Shown: positions 50,177-64,000, counted from the first letter of the stretch. The stretch: 64,000 bases of DNA from Flectonema sp. DT1601 (GCA_964019425.1 OZ025833.1:124001-188000); one strand, 5' to 3'. Notes: generated from the sequence alone by a model not told the origin. Numbers and translations are program-made.

Positions 50177-52849
50177 TTAAAAGTACGCAAAAAGAGGTTT
50201 GTCTGCTGGATCCTCACCTGCTTCGTCATTTATGTTACTTTCCTGGTTCCAGACAATTCCTTCTCTGACGTCAGACTCGGAGAAACCTGCAAGGCGGACA
50301 AGTTTTCCTCCAGAAACACCCCATCCACTTGGAGGGTGTTCAAGATGATGAAGCGTACTCCACAGATCGTATCTTGTTATAATTCCAGAGATTACATGCT
50401 GGTCATTAATAACTAAAATATGTCTTGTGCCTACTGATCGAAATAGTTTGTAACATCTTGAAAAACTGAAGTCATCTGGCACTAAGAAAGGTTGTGGATT
50501 CATGTATGGACGAAGATCAATCCAATGGTCAAGGAATCCCTCTTGTTTTATACGTTCTTCAATATCTTCAAGGTTCTTAGCTCCTTGTAGTCTAGTAAAC
50601 TTCGTACGTGGGTAATTAAATTCTTCCCACTTGAGCAATCCATCGTACTGGAGGGACATCCTGAGAGATATATCTGGTGTTGGTGTTGTTGTTTGTTGGT
50701 TGTTTTTACGGAAGAATAAATAGGAATAAAGTAACATACCCGATACGATCACAGATGGCAGTACAACATCATTTTCAAATGTTTTAATCTGAACAGTAAA
50801 CCGTTGAGTTCCGTGGTCGTATCCACCAGCACCAACGCTGCCGCTCACAGTTTTTAAATCACGCTCTTTCATGAAACCGAGAAGCTTCATTACATCAGCG
50901 GATGCCGTCTCACCTTTACTGCTCATGAACTCGCTGATGTGAGCGAAGTGGATCTCAACTCGTCGGTGCTCAACGAATTTTTGATTTTTTAATAAAACTA
51001 AAAGTCTTGCTCTGGTCATCAACCCATCGTGTTGAGTAAGAATATGATTATCAGGTCTTGAGACTGGAAATCCGCAAAATTTATTCGATTTTAGAACATT
51101 GAGAATCCGAGACACTGACTCAACAGCATCAAGCATTACTAATTCCTTCTTGGGAGTCATAAAGTCTCTCACAATAGTTCCTCTAACTAAGTCTTCAGGG
51201 ATGTTTGACTCAAGGAACATTAGCTTACGAAATTCAATATGCATATCATAAATACCCTTGTTGAATAAATCACCAACAAGCTTCGCTGACATTATAGCGA
51301 ACATCAGTGGAAGGGCGTAGGCGATGTCTCTCGTTGCTTCGATTAAGATAACTGTTAAGCTGAAAGTTATTCTACAAACACCAGCTAGGAATGAAGCAGC
51401 TCCCACTAGGGCGTATGTTCCTCTGTCTAGAGTTGCAAATGTGTGGTACGATGACTGGTGTAATAGTTCACCGAAGATTCTTCCAAAAACAGCACCTGTG
51501 ACCAATGCTGGTACAAACAATCCAGAAGGTACAGCAACACCATAGTTTGTTACCATCAAGATAAAATAACAGATTCCAAACAGGAGCAATGCAGTTATTG
51601 GAAAATCTTGATCGTAGTGAAAAAGAAATTTCAAAGTATCAGCAGCACTATTCAACCAAAGCGTACCATACGGACTGTATTGAGTAGCATTGTGTTTTAA
51701 TGTGATTAGTAAATCAGATTCAAGTCCCTCTTTAGGAATATCATGATCTTGCTGTCCAAGAGCTCCAAGACAGAAGAAGGCAGTGCTGGTTACGAGTGCA
51801 GCCATCATTAAAGCTTCAATTATTTTAGCGATTCGAAGAGCAATTAGATTGTCTTTAAAATACCTGTCTCTCTTAAATCTCAGATGAGTAACTCTGATGT
51901 TAATTGCATTGAATGCCGCACCCATAACACCGCCACACATTCCAATAGCAATGAAACACAGAACTTCTATCGATGAGAACGGAACGCCCTCACGAGATGA
52001 AAAGTCGCCAAAGTCGATCATACCAGGGGCATTGAGGGACTTCTCTCCTGTTCCAGTGTTAGTAAAAATAGCCATTGTGAATGCACAAATGATAGAGCTA
52101 AAGAAAATTCTCCAGGTTAATTCGGTGTCCCAGAATGAACAACCTTCTTCTAAAGCGAATAAGACTCCGCCAACTGGAGCTCCGAATGCTGCCGAGACAC
52201 CTGCGGCTGCACCACATGAAATGAAATCTCTTTTGTGTTTATCATCTCTGATTGGTAAGAAGGCTGAATGAATAGCACTATCAACTCCCAAGAATGGAAA
52301 GTGAGCTCCCGATAACCCAGCCGCTAAAATTGCTCCACTGTGAATCATTGGACCTTCCTTTCCACAAGGTAAACCACCACTAACAGAAAACAACACTCCA
52401 GTTGCTTTAGCAATAAGTGTTTTGATCGACAACACATTAGGAAGCCTTAGCCCGTTTAAATAACATTTTATTTCAGGGATTCCACTGCCTCCAGCCACAG
52501 GTGCGATAGCTACCAGAACTGCTGCAACGGCAACAAAACCAACATTCATACCCATCAGCTTGGCAAATGGAGATCCCAAGCAGCCAGAGCAATCTTTTAT
52601 GGAATCGATAATCCAGTCATTCTTCTTCTTTTCTAATATTCCAACCATGTAATCAATGAAGTACGCAACGAATGCTGTGCATATTCCGATTGCTGCAACA
52701 AGTCCCCAACTCATTGCGTTGATTCGTTTAGACCAGTTTTTCTTCATCAACTTATCTAAGTAAGATTTGTACACTAAATTCTCACAAGCATCGTAGCTGC
52801 ATGTCGGGAAGTCGCTGTGGGGCAGTTTTGGGCGGTCTTCATCTTCCAT
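50177..52849 (-). CDS. CLC-6/7-type chloride channel/transporter
   Basis: This is an 868-aa protein after removing a 66-nt GT-AG intron (50674-50739, phase 1). That intron is stop-free and a multiple of three, so both forms stay in frame. The start MEDEDRPKLP sits after a 5' leader with about 17 A. Selectivity motifs are GSGIPEIKCYLNG, GKEGPMIHSGA (with the gating glutamate) and GVAVPSGLFVPALVTGAVFGR. CSFWDTELTWRIFF and the N-terminal YDACENLVYKSYL resemble endolysosomal CLC-6/7. Two CBS domains follow: about 560-700 (IVRDFMTPKKELVML) and about 790-850 (SFSRCYKLFRSVGTRHILV). Likely role: 2Cl-/H+ exchange in endosomes, lysosomes or the contractile vacuole. Channel versus exchanger cannot be decided from sequence alone. 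Confidence 0.9.
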   Translation of the reverse strand: MEDEDRPKLPHSDFPTCSYDACENLVYKSYLDKLMKKNWSKRINAMSWGLVAAIGICTAFVAYFIDYMVGILEKKKNDWIIDSIKDCSGCLGSPFAKLMGMNVGFVAVAAVLVAIAPVAGGSGIPEIKCYLNGLRLPNVLSIKTLIAKATGVLFSVSGGLPCGKEGPMIHSGAILAAGLSGAHFPFLGVDSAIHSAFLPIRDDKHKRDFISCGAAAGVSAAFGAPVGGVLFALEEGCSFWDTELTWRIFFSSIICAFTMAIFTNTGTGEKSLNAPGMIDFGDFSSREGVPFSSIEVLCFIAIGMCGGVMGAAFNAINIRVTHLRFKRDRYFKDNLIALRIAKIIEALMMAALVTSTAFFCLGALGQQDHDIPKEGLESDLLITLKHNATQYSPYGTLWLNSAADTLKFLFHYDQDFPITALLLFGICYFILMVTNYGVAVPSGLFVPALVTGAVFGRIFGELLHQSSYHTFATLDRGTYALVGAASFLAGVCRITFSLTVILIEATRDIAYALPLMFAIMSAKLVGDLFNKGIYDMHIEFRKLMFLESNIPEDLVRGTIVRDFMTPKKELVMLDAVESVSRILNVLKSNKFCGFPVSRPDNHILTQHDGLMTRARLLVLLKNQKFVEHRRVEIHFAHISEFMSSKGETASADVMKLLGFMKERDLKTVSGSVGAGGYDHGTQRFTVQIKTFENDVVLPSVIVSGMLLYSYLFFRKNNQQTTTPTPDISLRMSLQYDGLLKWEEFNYPRTKFTRLQGAKNLEDIEERIKQEGFLDHWIDLRPYMNPQPFLVPDDFSFSRCYKLFRSVGTRHILVINDQHVISGIITRYDLWSTLHHLEHPPSGWGVSGGKLVRLAGFSESDVREGIVWNQESNINDEAGEDPADKPLFAYF

Positions 52850-53570
52850 TTTTTTTTTTTTTTTTTGTGTACCTTTGGCACCTGCAAAGAGTTTTAAAAT
52901 GTTTTAAAAAATAGGGAGGAGCATAACGTAACGCGTGGTGATTTCTTCTTTTTCTCACAAAATAACCTGAAAAAAATAATAATAATAAATTAAATACTTC
53001 ACTCCCACTCTCCAGTACACAAAAAAAAAATGGTTGGACGTATTACGTCGATTCCGTTCAACAAAACAAAACGATACTAATTGTGGGGGTTGGGATGTAA
53101 AATACCATCAGTTGACCAACACATACGTCGTTGTTATTTGCAGTGAGGTCAACTAACTACTGAAGAGAGTATGCAATTTAAAAAAAAAAAACGTCTCTCA
53201 TTGTAGAGAATGGTGAAGGTTTCTTCTCCGACAAAAAAAAAAAAAATAATAATAATAATAATAATAATGAAAAAAGACGACAACCTTATTATTAAGAATT
53301 ATCAGCAAAAATACGACAGAATAATTGTTTTTTTTTTTCATGGTAAGGATGAGGAGGTACAAAACCTATTTACTGAATACTTCATCTCGGATCGTTTCAA
53401 ACAAATTCAGCTAAGAATTGTTTTTGACTGCGAAACAGATGAGAAATACGCCGGAACAAAAAAAGGCGATATTTTTTTTTTTTTTTAATACAAATTTTTA
53501 TTTGTCACGAAAAAAAACCATCACAAATAATGAGGGAAGCAACATATGTCAACAACAATCACAAGAAGTA
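52850..53570. other. Intergenic
   Basis: This spacer contains an AAT repeat at about 53243-53268, and A and T runs. The plus ORFs at 53210-53642 are homopolymer driven. No gene is seen. Confidence 0.45.
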
Positions 53571-56500
53571 CTACTCAAGAGGTTGGAATGGATGCATACT
53601 TGTCATCTCAATTGCCGACTCATCCATGTCTTCCGAAGCTGAAATAGGGGCCGCTGAAGGTGCACTTCCATTACCCACTTCGATAACTTCATTACTCTCT
53701 ACGTCTTCACTTTCAGAACCTAAATCTCGACCTCCTAATTCTTCATTACTAATATCAACCTTCAGAACATGACGACAGTTTGGACATCTCGCAGTCTTCT
53801 TCCTCCTTTTCGTAACTTGATAAGTAATATATTCCTGCATACATGTATGGTGGAGTTCGTGACCACAAGGAAGTCGAATACAACCGTCAATTAGATCACT
53901 GTGTTTATATTAAATGATGGAGAAAGTTGGTTTTCAAACATATCAAGATAAATAATGACACATACTCTAAACAAACTGTACATGTTCGGAGTGTTGAATC
54001 TGGTTCAACTTCTACGACCATATCGTCAAGTAAGGATTCGTATTTTAGTTTGTATTTCTCGACTAGTTCTTCGGCAAGCTCTGGTTGTGGTCTCGGCCAA
54101 GGACCAGCTCGTCTTCTGTTTTTTTTTTTTTTTTTTTTGCAGTGATAAATTCAAAACCAGAGAACAATAACAATACATACCCAGGACGCCTCCCCAATGC
54201 ATAGATAGCCATACCAACTAAGCATCCCAACACCGCGAATATTATAACAATATAAACAGGTGTTGGAAGATATATTAAAGTCGATCCGTGGCTAATTCCA
54301 TCAGGCGGAGGTACCGTCGGAGTATGCGGCGTTGGTTTCCAATCTGAACTTGTACCACAAATCGTAACATCAACAGCGTAATTATTAATTTTATCAGGAG
54401 CTGACAACAAGTTATATGTCACAGTGTTAATTCCATTAGGGTTTATGTGTAGCATGCATCCAGGGTATTTACTACTTATTCTGATGAGTTGTGGTTGCAT
54501 GATATCTTTAAACTTAGTATTCTTGTTACGTAAGTATTCAACAGAACGAATGCATTCCAAAAACGTTCTAATTTCGTACAGTCCCTGAGAAAGACAATTT
54601 TCTTTAATATTCAGGGGAATCCATCTCTGAGCCTCACATACTGTTCTACCAACTGTAGTAGACATTTGATCATTCTTAGTAGAGTCCTTCATCGATGACA
54701 TTCGTCTAATAAACACAACAGAGACATCATTTTTAATAATATCCTCCTCGGCAACCCCAGCAAGAGGTATGTTTGTTTTATTAAATAGGAAACAAGATCT
54801 CGTATCGTTAGTCACAGTGATCGCACCAAAACATCGATCGTCTTGAAGGCACAATGCCTGACAACTAATTTCACTATAGTATCTGTCATAAAGTGATGAA
54901 TAAGGAGTAAACACTCTATTATTTTCTACTTCAGAGTACTCCATGTTAAGAGTGAAATTTCTGAAAGCTATAAACGAATCTTGAATAGCAGAAATCGATT
55001 TTGGCATTACATGAAATGGCTTCACAGTAGACGCCGCATTCCAAGTAATTGAATAATCATCTGTTTGAAAGCAAGATGGCTCCTTTGAGGTATCGTTTCC
55101 TTCTAATACGTGATATCGCAACGTGTGTGCCTTCGCATATTCGAAACAATCTTCTTCGTTATCGATTTGATCAAATCCGGGAATGCATCGCATGCCGTCA
55201 ATCGGTCTCAAATTATCAATTTTCAAAGTATACTGCTCACTAGTTGTGATGATTTTACCAGTGCAAGTTACTTCAGATCCGAAATTTGAACAGTCTCGTT
55301 GACAACAGATGGTTCTGTTTTCGAGAAGAGTGTCAGGAGACTGACAGCTTCCAACACACATAGAAGCTGCTTCAGGAGGACACCTTGCAATACCACCATG
55401 TGGTGTACAGCATTGTGGATTACTTGCTGGACAATGAGATCCATCCATACAGTCAATAATGTCATCAATACCACTCGAGTCTAAGTAGGTACAATTCTGT
55501 AATCTAATTGGAGGTTGTTTCTGTGATGGGATTTCACGGTCATGAGCAGACACAAGTATTTGAAGCTCATCTTTAATTGAAACAGCGAGTACCGAACCTG
55601 AAGGTGAAAGAGCTGTATTAATAGCCGGATTATACACCGCCTGAAGCATTCGGTCGAAAGCATCTGATGGAAGACACGAATAGTTGACTGGATTGTGAAT
55701 GTCGAGTGGGAGACATCTATCAGTTGATTGCAAGCACGGTTCGATGCTGGAACTACCAAATTCCCAACATTGCTCATTAGTTGGGATACCAGTCTCGTTA
55801 GGATTTATGTCAGGTTGCGTAACTGTTACTATGTTATCATTCTCTTCTGGGATTACAGGAAGTTCAACTTCTGACCGATAACGTAATACCAGCTCATTAC
55901 CACGTGGAACCGAACCGTAGATATCAATCGTGTAAGTTCTGGTTGTGTTATTATCGTACTCTTCTTCAGAAGAACTATTTCTGTAAACAACAACAAACGA
56001 CTCAACTGACGAAGCAGTCTCAAAACGAATAGCAGACACACTACTAAGCCACCAAGAGTATATTTGTTTTCTTTTTGATGGGTTTCGACTGTAACCAGCT
56101 GTCCACTTTCGGATACCTCGAACTAACTCTGTGTCAGTATCAGGTACTGCTGCGAGTAGTCCTCGCGGAGAATTATATCTCCTAAGGATGTCAAGTTCGG
56201 TTCTGTATAGGGGAGGTGGGTTGAATGATGTGCCTGACTTTGATCCACTGGCGTCACTCCAAAGATTACCAATTATTTCTAATGTGTGTAACACTCCATC
56301 AGATGTGCTAGCAAACAATGATCCCCCAACTAGTGCTACTCCGGTTATAAGAACACTACAATAGGCTGGATTACATCTTATATCGTGAGGGTGAAACAAC
56401 TGTAGATCATTTGAACTTCCAACAATCCGAACCGGATTGAACCCCAACTCCAAAGAAAACAATCTCCTATCCAAAGCAACAACAATATAATTATTATTTA

Positions 56501-57260
56501 CAGCAATACTCGAAACTGATTTCGTAAATGGAAGTTGCTGACCGTAATAGTCCAGCAGCGATTCTGACGGTTGTTCGTAAGCAATATTATAGTCAAACAG
56601 TTCACTACTCATACCACGTGTCGGAATGGAATATACTTTAAGCTTTCCGAATATTCCTCCAACTACTAAGATTGGTTGATTTGGATGAAAAGCAATCTTC
56701 GTAATTGGTCTTCCGAAATCTATATTGTAACTTGACCACTGCATGGCACGTGACATGTCTGTGTAGTTTGTGTACCATACGAGTCGATAGATCTGAATTC
56801 GATGGTCTTCAGTAGCAACAGCAACAACTCTTCGATAGTGATCTTCATCACTGATTGCGATATCGATAATTAATCCAAAGTTATTTATAACTTCAGAAGG
56901 TAGAATCGATTCATATTCCGCCGAAGCTGGAGGATTCTCCAACCAAGGTGTGGCTTCATTACATGAAGCTCGCAGCTTACTTACTCTGTGTCGATATTCA
57001 AAAGTTCCATAAGGTGGATAGATTTTGTCATTTGGTTTATTGCCATCGATTATTGTACTGCAGTTTCCCTGACTTGATGAGAGGTAACACCACATTGACG
57101 TTTCGTTGTTGTTTTTTCCTTCTAGGCCGGAAGGATCTCCCCAATGGGATCCACAAAAACTATCGCTAAACAAATAATCATTACCACACTGGCAATCATC
57201 AGACAATGACAATGCTATCGATGAAATTATTAGCTGGAGAATGCATCGTTTGATACTCAT
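53571..57260 (-). CDS. Type I membrane protein with large ectodomain and cytosolic RING finger
   Basis: I predict three exons: 54181-57260, 53966-54115 and 53571-53898. The GT-AG introns are 65 and 67 nt, both phase 2; total 1185 aa. The start MSIKRCILQLIISSIALSLS is a signal peptide, 3 bases after TTTCACAG. The ectodomain (about 22-1000) has a Cys-rich cap, a beta-propeller-like region (VVAVATEDHRIQIYRL, ILVVGGIFGKLKVYSI), a granulin-like Cys cluster (ASNPQCCTPHGGIARCPPEA) and a PAN/apple-like segment (YYSEISCQALCLQDDRCFGA), with many N-x-S/T sites. The membrane segment is YIVIIFAVLGCLVGMAIYAL. The cytosolic part ends in a C3HC4 RING: CTVCL, LPCGHELHHTC and CPNCRHVL. It is probably a receptor-like ubiquitin E3 ligase of the plasma or endolysosomal membrane. 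The RING crosses an exon junction that restores the conserved Cys spacing. Confidence 0.75.
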
Positions 57261-57263
57261 TGA

Positions 57264-57280
57264 CTGTGAAAGTGATATCT
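57264..57280 (-). promoter_or_regulatory. Candidate spliced-leader acceptor (membrane RING gene)
   Basis: The minus strand reads GATATCACTTTCACAG, only 3 bases before the ATG at 57260. It excludes the longer in-frame start, which would bury the signal peptide. Confidence 0.5.
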
Positions 57281-57517
57281 TATAACATAGTTGATTTAGA
57301 CCTGTTGTGTGTGTGGGAATCATTTGTTACGACATAACCGTTAGAATCGTACTAAGATCTTTATAATTATAACCGCAATCGCAGTACCAAATCTAATTTT
57401 AATAATAACATTGACAAACGAAGGGAAAAAAAAAAAAGTTTTTTTTTTTTCTTTCTTTCTTTCTTTTTTTTTTATTTATTTTATTATAACAGTAGTAACA
57501 GATACAAAGCATGAGGG

Positions 57518-57555
<38 letters not shown>

Positions 57556-58133
57556 TCGCAATTTTTGTGAAGTATTTCTTTTCTTTTTTTATTGTTGCAT
57601 ATATAACAAATATAGTGAGAACAAAAAAAAAGAATGTCGGCAATACACGTAAAACCTCCTTTAGCTTTATCAGTTTAAGTCGGTTCACGGGTTTCGCGTG
57701 CACAAACAAAACAATAGCATTAGTAAGCCCATTTTTTTTTTTCTTCTTTTTTTCCCCCCTCTTATTATTTGCTTTTATTCGCTTTCCTCCGTTTGAAACC
57801 TGTTGACTGAACGAAACAAACCGTCAGTGAGGATCAACCAGATGGATTGAAAAAAAAAAAAAAAGAAAAAAAAAAAATCAAAAACAAGATTTATCTAGTT
57901 GTCACAATGCGACTTCTTTTTGGAATTGCAGTGCAATCAAAAAGAAGAAAAACATTTTCTCGCTTTTATTTTTCCTTATCTTATTTGTATTTATATATTT
58001 TTTTAAATTCTCACAACGAACTTGTTGCGAGTCATTGATGTTTTTTGGGAAAGATCGACAATCATCGTATGCGATAATCAACGACGTTAATAAATTATAA
58101 CATTTTTTTAATAAATCGATTTTTAAAAAACGA

Positions 58134-58134
<1 letters not shown>

Positions 58135-58171
<37 letters not shown>
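58135..58171. repeat. Poly(A) tract, about 37 bases
   Basis: This is the longest homopolymer seen in the window. It lies between the PH-like and membrane RING genes. Confidence 0.85.
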
Positions 58172-58172
<1 letters not shown>

Positions 58173-58919
58173 GGAAATTTCCGTAAGCCGTAATTACACT
58201 ACACGAGAGATACACTTGATATTAAATAAAAGCCCAATCAAAAAAAAAAAAAAAAAAAAAAAGGCTTGGCTTCGGTAGATATGCAACTCAAACCTTTATT
58301 GTTGCCAGAAAAAGAGGGAAACATTAATTTCCACACAGCACAAGTAACAGCGGTAACATCTAGGAGCATTTTTTTTTTTTTTTTTTTTTAAAGTTGATTT
58401 AACAAAAGTAACGTAACAAAACAACGTAAAAAACAATCCCTCTGCGTAATAAGAAAACGTTAACAGCAAGTAACCGCACTAACGTTGACGTCTATTAGTT
58501 TTGCAAACAGAAGAAAAAAAAAGTGAGTTTTTTTTTTTATTATCCTACTCTCTCTTTTTTAAAAGAGAGAGAGAGATAAAATGGATGGGGAGGACTTTTC
58601 CAGGAAAGATTGAAGCACTTAACTTAACATAATTCAAGAGGGTTCACTGCATCGGCTAACTGAAGTGCTAAACTACGCTGACCTTATTAAAGTCAAACGA
58701 CTTAGTCTGATAATAAATCAACTGTTTCCGTAAACTTCAATAAAATAATATAAAAATAAAAAAAAAACATGGAATACGGATTAACAACTGCGATATGCGT
58801 TTCAAGCATTTCCCTTTATGGTATGTTCGTAAAGACTAAAACAAAAAAAAAAGTAAAATTTCATTGTCATTCAGTGCCTTCCTTTAGTAAGTATAAAATT
58901 ATACAACAGTCAAAGATAA

Positions 58920-59646
58920 TTAATACCTACGAGAGTATGGAGATGCAGCTCTCGGAACTCCCTTATCGTATCCATAAGAGGTTCTCGGACTTGTTACCTT
59001 TGTATGCCCACCGTGTGATCGTCCTCGTGGAGAAGTTGTTTTATCTGTTGAAGATTTTTTAGGTTTTCCTTTTATTCCTTCTTTGATACAAATTCGATCA
59101 TAAGAGTGCATGTAGGTACGCCAGAATTCTTCACGAAGCGAAGATTTAAATCCGCCAAGTGAATCTTTCTGATCTTCCGGTACTGGACGATATCCCGTTG
59201 GTAGTTTAGCTCCTCGTGGACGAGGACTGTTGGGAGTAGGACGGAGTTTGTCATATAAATCGAAGTCAACTTCCCCAGAATTCCCAAAGTCACCATCACC
59301 TGAATATTCACCAGTCACTCTATCCCGAAAGTACGTCCGATCGTCAGACTCGCGGTCCTTCTCCTTTGAAAATAAACTGTTCGCCAAATCCCCGACTGTC
59401 TCTTTGTTAGGAGACCTTTTCCGCTGTCCGTTATCATCCTTATCCCAGTTATCCCATTCTTTCATTCGCTGTTTTAAGTATTCATTACCCATCGCTTCGA
59501 ACACGCTCTTCCCGTTAACACGATCAGCAGCACCCCAAGGACCAGTTTCAGATATAAAAGATGATGTCTCACTAGCTGGTGGGGGGTACAAAGGTGGCTG
59601 AGCTGGAATGTGAGTGACTTTGGGGTGAGCCGATGGAGGATGTTGG

Positions 59647-59678
<32 letters not shown>

Positions 59679-60692
59679 TTGGTGTTGCGGAGAAGTTTGT
59701 CTAGGTGACCCAAATACTATCGGATGTTGGTGGGGTCGGTGGTGGGCAGGATGCTGGTATCCGTGAGGTGGATGTTGATGATGATGGTGGTGGTGATGGT
59801 GGGGGTGATTGTGCTGATGTTGATGGTGATGGTGGTGGTGGTGGTGGTGGTGGTGGTGGTGGTGATGGTGATGGTGGTGATGATTCCCTAGCCGTAATGG
59901 CGATGGTCGATGTTGATGAAAATGAAGGGGATCATCTTGATTACCGGGTGCATCAGGCATAGTTGTCAGCACCGATGACGTTTCCGAAGTGCTTGCTGTT
60001 GTGTTGTACGAAAGTTTGCTAAATTTTGAATTACTTTCTGTCCTCGCTAAGGCAAGAGATGCTCTTTTTGGCTCCACCGGTTTCTGCACTTCATCCATAA
60101 ACTCCTGCCAATGTGATAGGTTTCTGATGTTGGGTACTACCGGTTCATATAGTTGCTTTGGAGGATGCCAAGTTCCGTTAAAGACTTGATCTCCTCGCAG
60201 GCCACTGGATTCATTTTTAGCGAGTTTAGCTTCACTAAATTCACCCTGGTACTCGATAATGGGGATTGAGATCTGGTACTTGTACTCTTTGAGACGGCGA
60301 ATTACAGTCAAGAATTCCTCAATCGCAGCATACGCTGGCAGGACCTCAAACTCTGTTGACTGTAATATAAGATCATGTTCTGAACCTACTACTAACCAAG
60401 CAGCAGTTTGTAACGTATTGCTGAATGTTGTTTTACGTACGTAAACTTGCTGAACTAGTGCTATTGGAAGGACTCTCTTGACTCTTCGTTGCAAGTCGCA
60501 GAGAACGATGACATCGTCAAGAACGATGACCACTCTCTTAGAGACCCTATTCGGACCTTTTGCATCCAACTTATCCAGAGTTCTGATAAAGAATAATCCA
60601 TTGTGTTGAAAGTCTTTGAGATTCGGAGGTACTTTTTTAATAGGCTGCGGTAGATGTGCATCCGGGTTTCCCGCGAGGGGACTCGCTGCCAT
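58920..60692 (-). CDS. PH-like domain protein with histidine-rich linker
   Basis: This is a 590-aa protein. The start MAASPLAGNPDA lies 13 bases after TTTGTCAG. Residues about 25-135 read as a PH-like fold: HNGLFFIRTLDKLDAKG, RVVIVLDDVIVLCDL, ALVQQVYVRK, and a final helix AAIEEFLTVIRRLKEY. Residues about 268-360 are almost pure His with Pro, Gln and Asn (codons at about 59640-59885). The C-terminal third is basic and Ser/Pro-rich, ending near SPYSRRY. PH-like domains bind phosphoinositides or proteins. The His tract could bind zinc or drive condensation; both are inference. A helical stretch (REEFWRTYMHSYDRICIKEG) near residue 535 may be a second interaction motif. Confidence 0.65.
59640..59885. 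repeat. CAY/CAT histidine-codon repeat tract
   Basis: The plus strand alternates ATG, GTG and ATGGTG triplets, so the coding strand reads runs of CAT and CAC. The mix of both His codons suggests selection on the amino acid rather than simple slippage. Confidence 0.7.
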
Positions 60693-61149
60693 GTTGGTGT
60701 GAGACCTGACAAACACACATGTGGTATAACATAATAAAGATGAGGATAATTAAGTTTCCCTCAACTACTGCCAAACTCTCACATTGTGTTACGGTAGTCT
60801 GTATTAACAAAATACAAATACATTATAAGTGAACATCACAACACTAATACTTCCAACAGGGAACAGAAATAACACAGGAAAACGAGACACAGCTCAACAC
60901 ACGTAAAAAGGAAGTGTCGCTTGTATGCAATATAGTAAACAACACAGAGAGGAAGAATGCTGCTGTAGTGGTTAAGCACTTTAGCACAGCGCGTGCGGGG
61001 ATTTTGTTTAGCTTAAATAGCAATTATAATACTACCAGACATACTTGTTGTCGGATAGCGTAGAAATGGAACACAGGTTTTTCTTTTTTTTTCTTTTTTT
61101 GGTTTTTTATTGTTATTCAAAGAATGAAGACGCCGAGAGAGACATGTTT
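60693..61149. other. Intergenic
   Basis: This spacer separates the PH-like start from the protease stop. The 61077-61110 stretch is T-rich. No gene is seen. Confidence 0.4.

Positions 61150-64000
<2,851 letters not shown>

Larger units (their letters stand above)
57261..58919. other. Intergenic, very A/T-tract rich
   Basis: These 1.66 kb hold many T runs (57440-57475, about 57521-57549), A runs near 57849-57880, 58135-58171 and 58240-58261, and a T run at 58371-58389. No protein gene or RNA is supported. Confidence 0.45.

Noticed and set aside
53571-53840. Separate small RING-like gene
   Set aside because: It carries only the second half of the RING; the first half lies on an upstream exon continuous with the membrane protein.
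57829-57845. GGATCAACCAG, a second match to the SSU rRNA 5' end (reverse)
   Set aside because: Only about 12 bases match, which is not significant in 64 kb.

Overview
This window looks like nuclear DNA from a euglenozoan, most likely a diplonemid or another free-living relative of the kinetoplastids. Four observations support this. Every convincing protein gene over about 60 kb lies on the minus strand. Most start codons sit a few bases to a few tens of bases downstream (on the minus strand) of a pyrimidine tract plus AG, as expected for spliced-leader trans-splicing of polycistronic RNA. The cysteine protease at the right end has the cruzipain-type C-terminal extension known from trypanosomatids. 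The phosphodiesterase resembles the GAF-containing PDEB family of kinetoplastids. Unlike trypanosomatids, several genes carry short conventional GT-AG cis-introns (30 to 134 nt), which points away from Trypanosomatida. The lineage call is inference; no complete rRNA or spliced-leader RNA gene was found.

Layout (transcription runs right to left). 61-63.4 kb: a secreted papain-family protease, split by an 890-bp GC-rich insertion with a perfect 20-bp target duplication. 53.6-60.7 kb: a PH-like protein with a histidine-rich middle, and a large type I membrane protein ending in a cytosolic RING finger. 46-53 kb: a CLC-6/7-type chloride transporter, a ubiquitin-like plus alpha-repeat protein, and mitochondrial methylmalonate-semialdehyde dehydrogenase. 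39-45 kb: a beta-propeller/coiled-coil protein and a multi-span sn1-specific diacylglycerol-lipase-like protein. 36.5-39 kb: a gene-free stretch holding a 22-bp inverted-repeat hairpin and, on the opposite strand, a 51-base copy of the extreme 5' end of SSU rRNA. 26-36.5 kb: an RIIa-domain protein, a membrane protein with two TQT motifs, a kinesin-3-like motor, a tail-anchored MOSC protein, proteasome subunit alpha-6 and an RTF1 Plus3-domain protein. 19-26 kb: a zinc-binding, largely disordered protein, two unrecognised proteins and a Trf4/TUTase-like nucleotidyltransferase. 15-19 kb: an A/T-tract-rich gene desert. 0.5-15 kb: an ShK-domain membrane protein, a PNKP-like kinase, a METTL21-like methyltransferase, an EF-hand multi-span protein, a GAF-PDE, a Rossmann-fold protein, a double NTF2-like protein and a mitochondrial PPR protein.

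The genes do not form one pathway. As in other euglenozoan clusters, housekeeping, organellar, signalling and cytoskeletal genes sit side by side. Intergenic DNA is full of A or T runs, some longer than 30 bases. The most unusual items are the structured insertion in the protease gene, the double NTF2 gene whose conserved reading changes frame three times without an obvious intron, the isolated SSU 5' fragment, and the large ectodomain-TM-RING protein recovered by joining three exons.
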